Positions 23,979-31,340 of a stretch of 47,060 bases of DNA are shown here, in pieces. Within the stretch, counting starts at the first letter, position 1. The number at the start of each line of letters is the position of its first letter. The stretch is from Streptomyces muensis (GTDB taxonomy: Bacteria; Actinomycetota; Actinomycetes; Streptomycetales; Streptomycetaceae): the NCBI RefSeq assembly GCF_021474425.1, contig NZ_JAKEIP010000041.1, forward strand, positions 1-47,060, read 5' to 3'. The notes under the pieces were generated by a model, which did not search any database, was not told the DNA's origin, and saw only the letters and a list, made by a program, of their open reading frames with translations. The translations under genes and the position numbers were made by a program.

Positions 23979-24878
23979 ATGGACAACCGCACCGCTGTGA
24001 CCGTCATCGGCCTGGGCTCGATGGGTGCGGCGCTCGCCGAAGCGTTCGTCAAAGCGGGACACCCGACCACCGTGTGGAACCGAACGGCATCGAAGGCCGC
24101 GCCCCTGGTGGACATGGGCGCGGTACACGCCGAGGCCGTCGGGGACGCGGTGGCCGCCGGCTCACTGGTCGTCACCTGCCTGACCACGTTCGACGACACC
24201 CGCGCGGCACTGGCGCCCGCCGAGCCGCTGCTGACGGGGCGGACCCTGGTCACCTTGAACAGCGGATCCCCCGCCGGGGCCCGCTCCATGGCGACCTGGG
24301 CGCTGGGGCACGGCGCCCGGTTTCTGGCCGGCGCCGTCAAGAACGTGCCCTCGGCCGTGGGGGCCGAGGACACTCTCCTGTACTACGGCGGTGACAAGGG
24401 CGCCTTCGACGAGTTCGCATCGACGCTCCGGGTGCTGGGCGGCGACACGGTGTTCCTCGGTGACGAGCCCGACCTGGCGGCCCTGTACGAGATGGCGGTG
24501 GGCGGCACGCTGCTGCCCGCACTCGTCGGCTTCTTCCAGGGCGCCGCGGCCCTGCAGGCGCGCGGGTTGACGGCCGCCAGCATGGTCCGGTTCAGCGTCA
24601 AGTGGTTCGAGATGATCAACTCGGTGCTGCCGGTGTTCGCGCAGGAGATCGATGCCGGCGACTACACCGAGCCCGCGTCCTCGGTGAACCTGTTCGTGGC
24701 CGGCTCGGCGCACGACGAGGAACTCGCGAGGGAGGCCGGCCTCGACATGGAGTGGCACAAGCCGTTCCACGAACTGCTGAGACGAGCCGTCGAGGCGGGC
24801 CACGGCGACCACAGCATCTCGGCCGTGACCGAGGTCCTCAAGCAGCCCCGCGTCAGATCCGCGCAGCCCCGCAGTTGA
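23979..24878 (+). CDS. Second imine-reductase-like oxidoreductase (Asp replaced by Gly)
   Basis: A 299-residue paralogue of the protein at 18284-19156. The Rossmann domain has VIGLGSMGAALA and VWNRTASKAA (about 9-41). In the helical domain the segment aligned with YYQLQLDVFWT reads YEMAVGGTLLP, so the proton-donor Asp position appears to be Gly176. It therefore probably differs in substrate or reaction, or is a non-reducing partner. CAGGGAGCAACC precedes the ATG. The last 26 bases overlap the end of the convergent sugar dehydratase gene. A 3-hydroxyisobutyrate-dehydrogenase-like role cannot be excluded. Confidence 0.78.
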   Translation: MDNRTAVTVIGLGSMGAALAEAFVKAGHPTTVWNRTASKAAPLVDMGAVHAEAVGDAVAAGSLVVTCLTTFDDTRAALAPAEPLLTGRTLVTLNSGSPAGARSMATWALGHGARFLAGAVKNVPSAVGAEDTLLYYGGDKGAFDEFASTLRVLGGDTVFLGDEPDLAALYEMAVGGTLLPALVGFFQGAAALQARGLTAASMVRFSVKWFEMINSVLPVFAQEIDAGDYTEPASSVNLFVAGSAHDEELAREAGLDMEWHKPFHELLRRAVEAGHGDHSISAVTEVLKQPRVRSAQPRS

Positions 24879-26238
24879 GCGCGGCGAGCAGTGTCCGTGC
24901 CTGGACGTTGACGTAACGCCCGTGGCACACCAGGGAGTTGAGCTGTCCGGGCGTCACCCAGCGGTAGCCGGGCGGCGGGTCGTCCGGGGCCTGGTCCGGG
25001 TCCGCCGCCACGAACAGGTAGCGGCTCTCCGCGTTGAGGAAGCGGCCGCCCTCCTCGGAGTGCACGGCCTCGTACGAGACGCGCGAGGGGTCGGCGGACT
25101 GTACGAAGTCGAGGAAGGGGGGACGCCGGCCGGCGCCGCGGTGGGCGTAGTTGGCCGGGATGTACTGGACGGTGGGGGCCAGTTCGACGGTGTCGAGGAA
25201 GCCGCCCTCGACCCGGGCGTGGACCAGGACGTGCGGGACGCCTTCGAACCGGCGTGTCACGAAGGCGACCACGCCGCGCGCACAGGGTTCGATCAGCGGC
25301 TGGGTCCAGCTGGTCACCTCCCGGTTGTCCGCCTGTACCGAGACGGCGACCACGCTGAAGTACCGCTGTCCGACGTGCTCGATGCGGGTGGGTGTGCGGA
25401 TCCAGTCGGTGACCTGGGTCAGCGGTACGCGGTCCACGCGTACGTCGTGCCGGGAGCGTTCCGCCGTGAACCAGGACCTGACCTCGGTGTCGGAACTCAG
25501 CGCGCCGTGCTCGGCGGGTTCCGTGGGGGCGCAGGCCAGCACGGTGCGGGCGTCCATGTTCACCACGTTGTCGCGGTGCAGGAGTTCGCCGATCTGTCCC
25601 AGGGTGAGCCAGCAGAAGTCCTCGTCGACGGGCACGTCCTCGTCCGTCTCGACGATCATGTTCCGGTTGGACTTGCGCAGGAACCAGGCGCCGTGTTCGG
25701 ACTGCAGCACATCGGCGAGGACCCGGCCGCGACCGGGCCGGACGAAGTGGTCGATGTACTTCACGTCCGCGCCCCGGTGGACCTTGGTGTAGTTGCTGCG
25801 GGTGGCCTGGACGGTGGGCGAGAGCTGGAGCAGGTTCGGGTTGCCCGGCTCCATCTTGGCCTGCATCAGGAAGTGCAGTACCCCGTCGAACTCCTTGGCG
25901 AGGATGCCGAGGATCCCGACCTCCGGCTGGTTGATGATGGGCTGCCGCCAGCGCAGGCCCGGCTCGGGGCCGACGGTGACCGAGATCCCCTCGACGGTGA
26001 AGAACTTGCCGCTGCGGTGGCCGAGCGTCCCGAAGTCGTCGCGGAACGACCAGCCGTCGAGCTCCGCGAAGGGGATGCGGTCCACGCGGAACCGGTGCGC
26101 CGCCGCACGCTGTTCGAGCCATGCGGCGAAGGCCCCGGTGGGCATGGCGGCGCCGGCGCCGGTGGCGGCCGCGGACCGGGCGAACCGGGCGGCCAGGGTG
26201 GTGTCGACGCGCGGGCGCAGGAGGGTCGTGGTGGTCAT
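24853..26238 (-). CDS. dTDP-4-keto-6-deoxyglucose 2,3-dehydratase
   Basis: A 461-residue NDP-hexose 2,3-dehydratase (EvaA/TylCVI/SpnO family). As in the family, it consists of two related halves: FRVDRIPFAELDGWSF near residue 54 and VRVDRVPLTQVTDWIR near residue 267. Each is followed by a substrate-binding region ending in conserved SPTVQATRSNY and APTVQYIPANY. The reaction removes the C2 hydroxyl, giving the 3,4-diketo-2,6-dideoxy sugar. It is the last gene of the minus-strand sugar operon, overlapping the 4,6-dehydratase by four bases (ATGA). Confidence 0.92.
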   Translation of the reverse strand: MTTTTLLRPRVDTTLAARFARSAAATGAGAAMPTGAFAAWLEQRAAAHRFRVDRIPFAELDGWSFRDDFGTLGHRSGKFFTVEGISVTVGPEPGLRWRQPIINQPEVGILGILAKEFDGVLHFLMQAKMEPGNPNLLQLSPTVQATRSNYTKVHRGADVKYIDHFVRPGRGRVLADVLQSEHGAWFLRKSNRNMIVETDEDVPVDEDFCWLTLGQIGELLHRDNVVNMDARTVLACAPTEPAEHGALSSDTEVRSWFTAERSRHDVRVDRVPLTQVTDWIRTPTRIEHVGQRYFSVVAVSVQADNREVTSWTQPLIEPCARGVVAFVTRRFEGVPHVLVHARVEGGFLDTVELAPTVQYIPANYAHRGAGRRPPFLDFVQSADPSRVSYEAVHSEEGGRFLNAESRYLFVAADPDQAPDDPPPGYRWVTPGQLNSLVCHGRYVNVQARTLLAALNCGAARI

Positions 26239-27272
26239 CGCGTCCCCTCTCCGGAGCGCGCAGCCGTGGTGCGCTCCTCGCGCTCGCCCCTAGGTGGCTC
26301 GTTGCTCCGGTGCTTGGACGCCTTCCACCAGTGGGCGTTGTCCCGGTACCAGGCGACCGTGTCCGCCAGGCCCTGGTCGAAGTCGACGCCGGGTGCGTAG
26401 CCCAGCTCCTCGCGGATCTTGGTCTCGTCCAGCGAGTAGCGCTGGTCGTGTCCCTTGCGGTCGGGGACGTAGCGGATCCAGGAGCCGTCGACGCCGACCA
26501 GTTCGATCAGCTGCTCGGTCACGGCCAGGTTGGTGCGCTCGTTGCCGCCGCCCACGTTGTAGATCTCGCCGGACCGGCCGCGGGTGAGGACCAGCTGGAT
26601 GGCGCGGGAGTGGTCGTCGACGTGCAGCCACTCGCGGATGTTGAGGCCGTCGCCGTACACCGGGACCTGTTCGCCCTCCAGGAGGTTGGTGATGAACAGC
26701 GGGATCAGCTTCTCGGGGTGCTGGTGCGGGCCGTAGTTGTTGGAGCAGCGGGTGATGGACAGGTCCAGGCCGTGGGAGCGCCAGAACGCCCGGGCGATCA
26801 GGTCGGAGGCCGCCTTGGACGCGGCGTAGGGCGAGTTGGGCAGCAGCGGCCGGTCCTCGGTCCACGAGCCGTGCTCGATCGTGCCGTAGACCTCGTCGGT
26901 GGACACGTGCACCACCCGCTGCACCCCGGAGCTCAGACAGGCCTCCAGGAGCACCTGGGTGCCCAGGACGTTGGTGCGGATGAAGGCGTCGGCGGACGCC
27001 AGGGAGCGGTCGACGTGGGACTCGGCGGCGAAGTGGACGACCGCGTCGTGCCCGGGCAGCAGTTCGAGCAGCAGGTCCCGGTCGCAGATGTCGCCGACGA
27101 CCAGGTCGAGCAGCGGGTGCCCGAGGGGGATGTTCTCGCGGTTGCCGGCGTAGGTGAGCTTGTCCAGGACGGTGACGTGAGCGTCCTCGTAGCCCTCGTA
27201 GCCGCCCGCGAGCATGGTGCGTACGTAGTGCGAGCCGATGAAGCCGGCACCGCCGGTGACCAGGACTCTCAT
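26235..27272 (-). CDS. rfbB: dTDP-glucose 4,6-dehydratase
   Basis: A 345-residue extended SDR. NAD binding is VTGGAGFIGSHYVR at the N-terminus. The active site is STDEVYG (Thr-Asp-Glu) and SPYAASKAASD (Tyr, Lys). NNYGPHQHPEKLIP and RKGHDQRYSLD are characteristic of RfbB/RmlB. It converts dTDP-glucose to dTDP-4-keto-6-deoxyglucose. The C-terminal tail after HWWKASK is unusually long and charged. Four-base overlaps with genes on both sides indicate a coupled operon. Confidence 0.95.
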   Translation of the reverse strand: MRVLVTGGAGFIGSHYVRTMLAGGYEGYEDAHVTVLDKLTYAGNRENIPLGHPLLDLVVGDICDRDLLLELLPGHDAVVHFAAESHVDRSLASADAFIRTNVLGTQVLLEACLSSGVQRVVHVSTDEVYGTIEHGSWTEDRPLLPNSPYAASKAASDLIARAFWRSHGLDLSITRCSNNYGPHQHPEKLIPLFITNLLEGEQVPVYGDGLNIREWLHVDDHSRAIQLVLTRGRSGEIYNVGGGNERTNLAVTEQLIELVGVDGSWIRYVPDRKGHDQRYSLDETKIREELGYAPGVDFDQGLADTVAWYRDNAHWWKASKHRSNEPPRGEREERTTAARSGEGTR

Positions 27273-28336
27273 GCGGCCACCTCCACGCGGGTGTGGTCGC
27301 CGACGACCAGTCGGTGGTGGGCGTCGACATGGGCGCTGGGGCCGACGGTGGCGGCCCGCCCGATCAGGGATCCGGCCAGCCCGGGGACCTGGGTGATGGT
27401 GGCGCCCGCCATGACGATGGAGTCGGCCAGCCGGGTGGCGCGCAGCAGGCAGTGCTCGCCGACGGCGCTGTCCGGCCCGATGTGGCTGTCCTCGACGACG
27501 GTGTGCGCGCCGATGATCGCCGGACCCACGATGCGGGAACGTACGACGCGGGCCCCGGCCTCGACGACGACGGGGCCGACGATCTCGCTGGTGGCGTCGA
27601 CGTCCCCGGCGATGCGCGGGGCGAGCCGGGCCAGCAGCCAGCGGTTGCACTCCAGTACGTCCTCGGCGCGGCCGGTGTCCTTCCAGTAGCCGGCGTACTC
27701 GCCGGCTCGGACGTCGGCGCCCTGGGTGACCAGCCACTGGATGGCGTCGGTGATCTCCAGTTCGCCGCGCGCGCTGGGCTCGATGGCGTCGACGGCCTCG
27801 TGGATGGCGGGGGTGAAGAAGTACACGCCGACCAGGGCGAGGTCGCTCGCGGGCCGCTCGGGCTTCTCCACGAGGCGCACCACGCTGCCGTCCGGGCCCA
27901 GTTCGGCGACGCCGAACGCCCGCGGGTCGGAGACCTTGCGCACCACGACCTGTGCGGCCGGGCCATGCTTGTGGAAGTCGGCGGCGATCTCCTCGATGCC
28001 CTCGGGCAGCATGTTGTCGCCGAGGTACATGACGAAGTCGTCCTCGCCGAGGAACGACCGCGCCAGGCGCACGCAGTGCGCGAGCCCCAGCGGCTCGTCC
28101 TGGCGGATGTAGGTGATGCGGGCGCCGAAGCGGGTGCCGTCACCGAGGACCCGGCCGATGTCGGAGGCCCGGTCTCCGACGATGATCCCGATGTCGGTCA
28201 CGCCCAGGTCGCGGATGCTCTCCAGCACATGCTCCAGGACCGGTTTGTTGGCGACGGGAATGAGTTGTTTGGGCATCGAATAACTGAAGGGGCGCAGGCG
28301 CGTACCCGACCCGCCCGACAGCACCAGAGCCTTCAT
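27269..28336 (-). CDS. rfbA: Glucose-1-phosphate thymidylyltransferase, long type
   Basis: A 355-residue nucleotidyltransferase. The signature LSGGSGTRLRPFS is at residues 6-18, with MPKQLIP next and the metal-binding region MYLGDNMLPEG. EKPERP and YWKDTGRAEDVLECN follow as in StrD/DesIII-type enzymes. A C-terminal extension of about 100 residues with hexapeptide-like IVGP repeats forms the left-handed helix of the long subgroup. It makes dTDP-glucose from glucose-1-phosphate and dTTP, the entry step to the sugar. Overlaps rfbB and rfbC by four bases each. Confidence 0.95.
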   Translation of the reverse strand: MKALVLSGGSGTRLRPFSYSMPKQLIPVANKPVLEHVLESIRDLGVTDIGIIVGDRASDIGRVLGDGTRFGARITYIRQDEPLGLAHCVRLARSFLGEDDFVMYLGDNMLPEGIEEIAADFHKHGPAAQVVVRKVSDPRAFGVAELGPDGSVVRLVEKPERPASDLALVGVYFFTPAIHEAVDAIEPSARGELEITDAIQWLVTQGADVRAGEYAGYWKDTGRAEDVLECNRWLLARLAPRIAGDVDATSEIVGPVVVEAGARVVRSRIVGPAIIGAHTVVEDSHIGPDSAVGEHCLLRATRLADSIVMAGATITQVPGLAGSLIGRAATVGPSAHVDAHHRLVVGDHTRVEVAA

Positions 28337-28947
28337 GTCAGTGAATTCCTTACGGCGATGGATGGGGTGCCTTGTGTCGCTTCCGGCCACTTGGCGAGAA
28401 CTCCGGCCGCTTCGGCCTCCGCGACGCCGGGGGCGTGCGCGTCCTTCTGGGACATCACCGGTGGTTCGTCGAAACCCCAGGGCAGGGCGAGATCGGGGTC
28501 GAGGGGGTTGATGTCGATCTGGGTGCCGGGCACATGCTCGCTGGACAGGACGTAGCAGATGCAGGTGTCGTCGGTGAGGGCGAGGAATCCGTGCCCCACG
28601 CCTTCCGGAATGTAGAGACCGCGTCCCGATTCCGCGTCCAGGACGGTGGTCTCGTAGCTGCCGAATGCCGGTGAGCCCACGCGCAGGTCCACGACGATGT
28701 CGCGCAGTGCCCCGCGGACACAGGTGACGTATTTGGCCTGTCCCGGCGGGATGGCCACGCTGTGGATGCCGCGCAGGGTGTTGCGGCGGGAGACGGAGTA
28801 GTTGATCTGCCGGGGGACGAAGGGATGTCCCAGCGTCTCGGCGAGCAGTTCGGCTCGGAAGTGCTCGAAGAACACGCCGCGTTCGTCGACGAGTTGGTGG
28901 GGGGTGATGACGTACGCCCCGGGAACCGCTGTTTCGGAGATGCGCAC
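28333..28947 (-). CDS. rfbC: dTDP-4-keto-6-deoxyhexose 3,5- (or 5-) epimerase
   Basis: A 204-residue cupin-fold epimerase. DERGVFFEHFRAELL, NYSVSRRNTLRGIH (catalytic His near residue 62), VVDLRVGSPAFG and YIPEGVGHGFLAL are RmlC-family landmarks. It inverts C5, and perhaps C3, of the 4-keto sugar, so an L-configured sugar is expected. In 2-deoxy pathways relatives act mainly as 5-epimerases. A C-terminal tail of about 30 residues after the core is less conserved. It overlaps rfbA by four bases. Confidence 0.92.
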   Translation of the reverse strand: MRISETAVPGAYVITPHQLVDERGVFFEHFRAELLAETLGHPFVPRQINYSVSRRNTLRGIHSVAIPPGQAKYVTCVRGALRDIVVDLRVGSPAFGSYETTVLDAESGRGLYIPEGVGHGFLALTDDTCICYVLSSEHVPGTQIDINPLDPDLALPWGFDEPPVMSQKDAHAPGVAEAEAAGVLAKWPEATQGTPSIAVRNSLT

Positions 28948-28979
28948 GGGCCGGTCCGCCTTCCTTCTCGCGGGCCGCG

Positions 28980-30134
28980 TCAGTGGCCGGCCGCGGCCAG
29001 GCGGTGCTCGACCGCCTTGCGCAGCTCGTCCGCGACGGTGCGCACCTCGGAGTCGTCCAGGCCCTGGTGCAGGGGGAGCAGCAGCGTGGTCTCGGAGGCC
29101 GCTTCGACGCCGGGGAGGTCCAGGGGTCCGGAGCCGTAGGCGGGCACCTTGTGCAGCGGCGGGTAGCGGAAGGTGGTGTAGATGCCGCGGGCCAGCAGGT
29201 CGGCGGCGACCTGGTCACGGATCGCCGGGTCCATCTGCACCCAGTAGAAGTAGTGCGTGCTGTGGTGTCCGTCCGGGAGGGCGGGCGGCAGTACGACGCC
29301 CTCGGTGCCGGCCAGCAGCCGGTCGTAGAGCCGGGAGATCTCCTGGCGCCGGGCGACGAAGGCGGGCAGGCGGCGCAGTTGCACGGTGCCGATGGCCGCG
29401 GTCAGGTCGTTGCCGATCAGCCGGCGGCCGAACTCCCTGACCTCCAGGTCCCACCAGCGGTCGGACACCTTGGCCTTGGCGAAGCCGGTGGCCTTGTTGT
29501 CCAGGCCGTGGTACGCCAACCGGCGGGCCTTGCGGGCGAGTTCGGCGTCGCGCACGTACAGCATGCCGCCGTCCCCGGTGACCAGGACCTTCATGGCGTC
29601 GAAGCTCCACACCCCGAGGTCGCCGAAGGTGCCGCAGCTGGTCCCGTCGGCCCCGGAGGCGACGGCGCACGCGGCGTCCTCGATCAGCGGGACGCCACGG
29701 GAGCGGCACAGCTCGGCGATGGCCGCCACCTCGCCGGGCAGACCGCCGTAGTGCAGCAGGAGCACCGCCTTGGTGCGGGCGGTCAGCGCGCTCTCGACGT
29801 GGGCCGGCGTCGGGTTGAGGGTGCGCGGGTCGACGTCGCAGAAGACCGGGCGCGCACCGGTGGCCGCGACGGCGTTGGCGGCGGCCACGAAGCTCACCGA
29901 GGGCAGCACGACCTCGTCGCCGGGCCCGAGGCCGAGGAGTTCGGTGGCGAGGAACAGTCCGGCCGTGGCGGCGTTGATGAAGATCGTGTGGTCCGGGGAG
30001 ACGCCCAGGTGCTCGGCGAAAAGCGCCTCGAACTCCTTGGTCCTGGGGCCGTGTCCCAGCCAGTTCGCGGCGAACACTTCTGAAACGGCCTCGAGTTCCT
30101 CAGCGCCCAGAGTGGGCTGAAAAACGTTGATCAT
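28980..30134 (-). CDS. DegT/DnrJ/EryC1-type sugar aminotransferase
   Basis: A 384-residue PLP enzyme of the sugar aminotransferase family. It starts MINVFQPTLGAEELEAV. The cofactor region has LIEDAACAV (Asp to the pyridine nitrogen), and Schiff-base Lys lies in WSFDAMKVLVTGDGG. The C-terminal part has HYFYWVQMD and FRYPPLHKVPAYG. It places an amino group at C3 or C4 of a keto-deoxysugar. If the AKR reduces C3, amination is more likely at C4, giving a 4-amino-2,4,6-trideoxyhexose. The ATG at 30134 follows CGGAG. It is the first gene of the sugar operon. A role in aminating the released polyketide aldehyde is possible but less likely. Confidence 0.9.
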   Translation of the reverse strand: MINVFQPTLGAEELEAVSEVFAANWLGHGPRTKEFEALFAEHLGVSPDHTIFINAATAGLFLATELLGLGPGDEVVLPSVSFVAAANAVAATGARPVFCDVDPRTLNPTPAHVESALTARTKAVLLLHYGGLPGEVAAIAELCRSRGVPLIEDAACAVASGADGTSCGTFGDLGVWSFDAMKVLVTGDGGMLYVRDAELARKARRLAYHGLDNKATGFAKAKVSDRWWDLEVREFGRRLIGNDLTAAIGTVQLRRLPAFVARRQEISRLYDRLLAGTEGVVLPPALPDGHHSTHYFYWVQMDPAIRDQVAADLLARGIYTTFRYPPLHKVPAYGSGPLDLPGVEAASETTLLLPLHQGLDDSEVRTVADELRKAVEHRLAAAGH

Positions 30135-30457
30135 CGTGATGCTCCGATCGGGGGGCGCGGTGCAATTCACTGCCGCACGGCAGCGGCGGATACGGGACCG
30201 CTTCCACGGCCGAGAGGCGGGGGATCCGGGACCGAATGGGCAGCGGAATTCAAGCAGCCACCGCCTAACGCCTGAGGAAGCTACAGGGGCGCTTCAAGAA
30301 GGCAGTAACGGTGTGGTAACCACCGGATCCTGGTCGGTCGATGACCGGCTGATGAGACCGCCGACCATACCGTGTGACGGCACTTTCGCAGGTCCGTGTC
30401 TCCACCACGCCGACGACGACCGGCGTCGAATTCTCAGAGAATGGGAGCGGTATCGCC
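30135..30457. promoter_or_regulatory. Divergent promoter region between sugar operon and NTF2/ethylmalonyl operon
   Basis: This 323-base space contains no convincing gene. It must carry the start of both large operons. GTGGTAACCAC at 30313-30323 is a perfect palindrome. CGGTC-GAT-GACCG at 30335-30347 is another, and ACCG-N9-CGGT (30322-30338) overlaps both and resembles the receptor-type sites in spacing, one base shorter. Receptor or SARP binding here is plausible but unproven. Confidence 0.45.
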
Positions 30458-30847
30458 ATGACCGTCGACAACGTCGAACTCACCAAGGAAGTCCTCGCCC
30501 ACGCGGAGAACTATGTCCGCGCCTTCAACTCGGGCGACGCGGCCGCCGTCGACCGGCTCTACACCGAGGACGCGGTTTCCGTCTGGGAAAAGGGAAAGCC
30601 GGTGAGCGGCGCCGAGCGCAGGGCTGGTCTCGCGGAATACCTGGCGCAGCGGCCGGTGATGAAGATCGAGATTCTCGAGTCCTACGTCATCTCCGACACC
30701 GCGCTGCTCGCCGTGGACTGGACGATCGACATCCCCACGGCGCAGGGCACCGAGCGCCAGCAGGGCATCGGGGTGGACGTGCTGCGGCGCGGCGCCGACG
30801 GCCAGTGGCGCTTCGCCGTCGACAACCCCTACGGCACGGACATCTGA
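30458..30847 (+). CDS. NTF2-fold (SnoaL/KSI-like) protein 1
   Basis: A 129-residue small alpha+beta barrel protein. The first helices read EVLAHAENYVRAFNSGDAAA, then the typical LYTEDAVSVWEKGKPVSG, and four strands ending WRFAVDNPYG. The fold hosts polyketide cyclases, ketosteroid isomerases, epoxide hydrolases (MonBI/II) and nitrogen-ring-forming enzymes. No His-Asp pair diagnostic of SnoaL is obvious. GGGAGCGG precedes the ATG at 30458. It is followed by a paralogue, so the two may form a heterodimer. It is the first gene of the plus-strand operon. Confidence 0.82.
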   Translation: MTVDNVELTKEVLAHAENYVRAFNSGDAAAVDRLYTEDAVSVWEKGKPVSGAERRAGLAEYLAQRPVMKIEILESYVISDTALLAVDWTIDIPTAQGTERQQGIGVDVLRRGADGQWRFAVDNPYGTDI

Positions 30848-30884
30848 CGTTCCCTCCCCCACCTGGAAGCGAGGAATCCCGATC

Positions 30885-31283
30885 ATGAGCCAGGCCCTGG
30901 ACCTCACCCTCACCGACGACCCGCACCAGCAGAACGACGTGTTCACCGACGCCTTCAACTCCGGTGAGGGCGCCATCTTCGACCAGCTGTACCGGTCGGA
31001 CGCGATCTCCAACCTCACCGGCCGGACCCTGACCGGCTCCGCCCGCACCCAGGCCATCACCGAGTTCCTCGCCACCGGACCGAAGCTGACCGCCAAGGTG
31101 CGGCAGACCTACCGGACCGGCGACACGATGCTGCTGATCGTGGACTTCTCGGTGGAGACCGTCGGCGCCGACGGCACCCCGGAGAAGCTCGACGGCCGGT
31201 GCACGGACGTCCTCGTACGGGACGCGAACGGCAAGTGGATCATGGCGATCGACCGTCCGGTGATGCAGGACCCGAACGCCTAG
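30885..31283 (+). CDS. NTF2-fold (SnoaL/KSI-like) protein 2
   Basis: A 132-residue paralogue of the previous gene. It shares the NTF2 pattern: FTDAFNSGEGAIFDQLYRSDAIS, LTGRTLTGSAR, then VRQTYRTGDTMLLIVDFSVE, ending WIMAIDRPVMQDPNA. A ribosome site GAGGAATCCC lies before the ATG. The pair is 37 bases apart and doubtless co-transcribed. Function is probably ring formation or isomerisation on the polyketide; this is inference from fold and context. Confidence 0.82.
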   Translation: MSQALDLTLTDDPHQQNDVFTDAFNSGEGAIFDQLYRSDAISNLTGRTLTGSARTQAITEFLATGPKLTAKVRQTYRTGDTMLLIVDFSVETVGADGTPEKLDGRCTDVLVRDANGKWIMAIDRPVMQDPNA

Positions 31284-31340
31284 CGGCCACCCCCTGGACC
31301 GACGCCCCCGCGGGCCCACATCTCACGAGAACGGATCACG

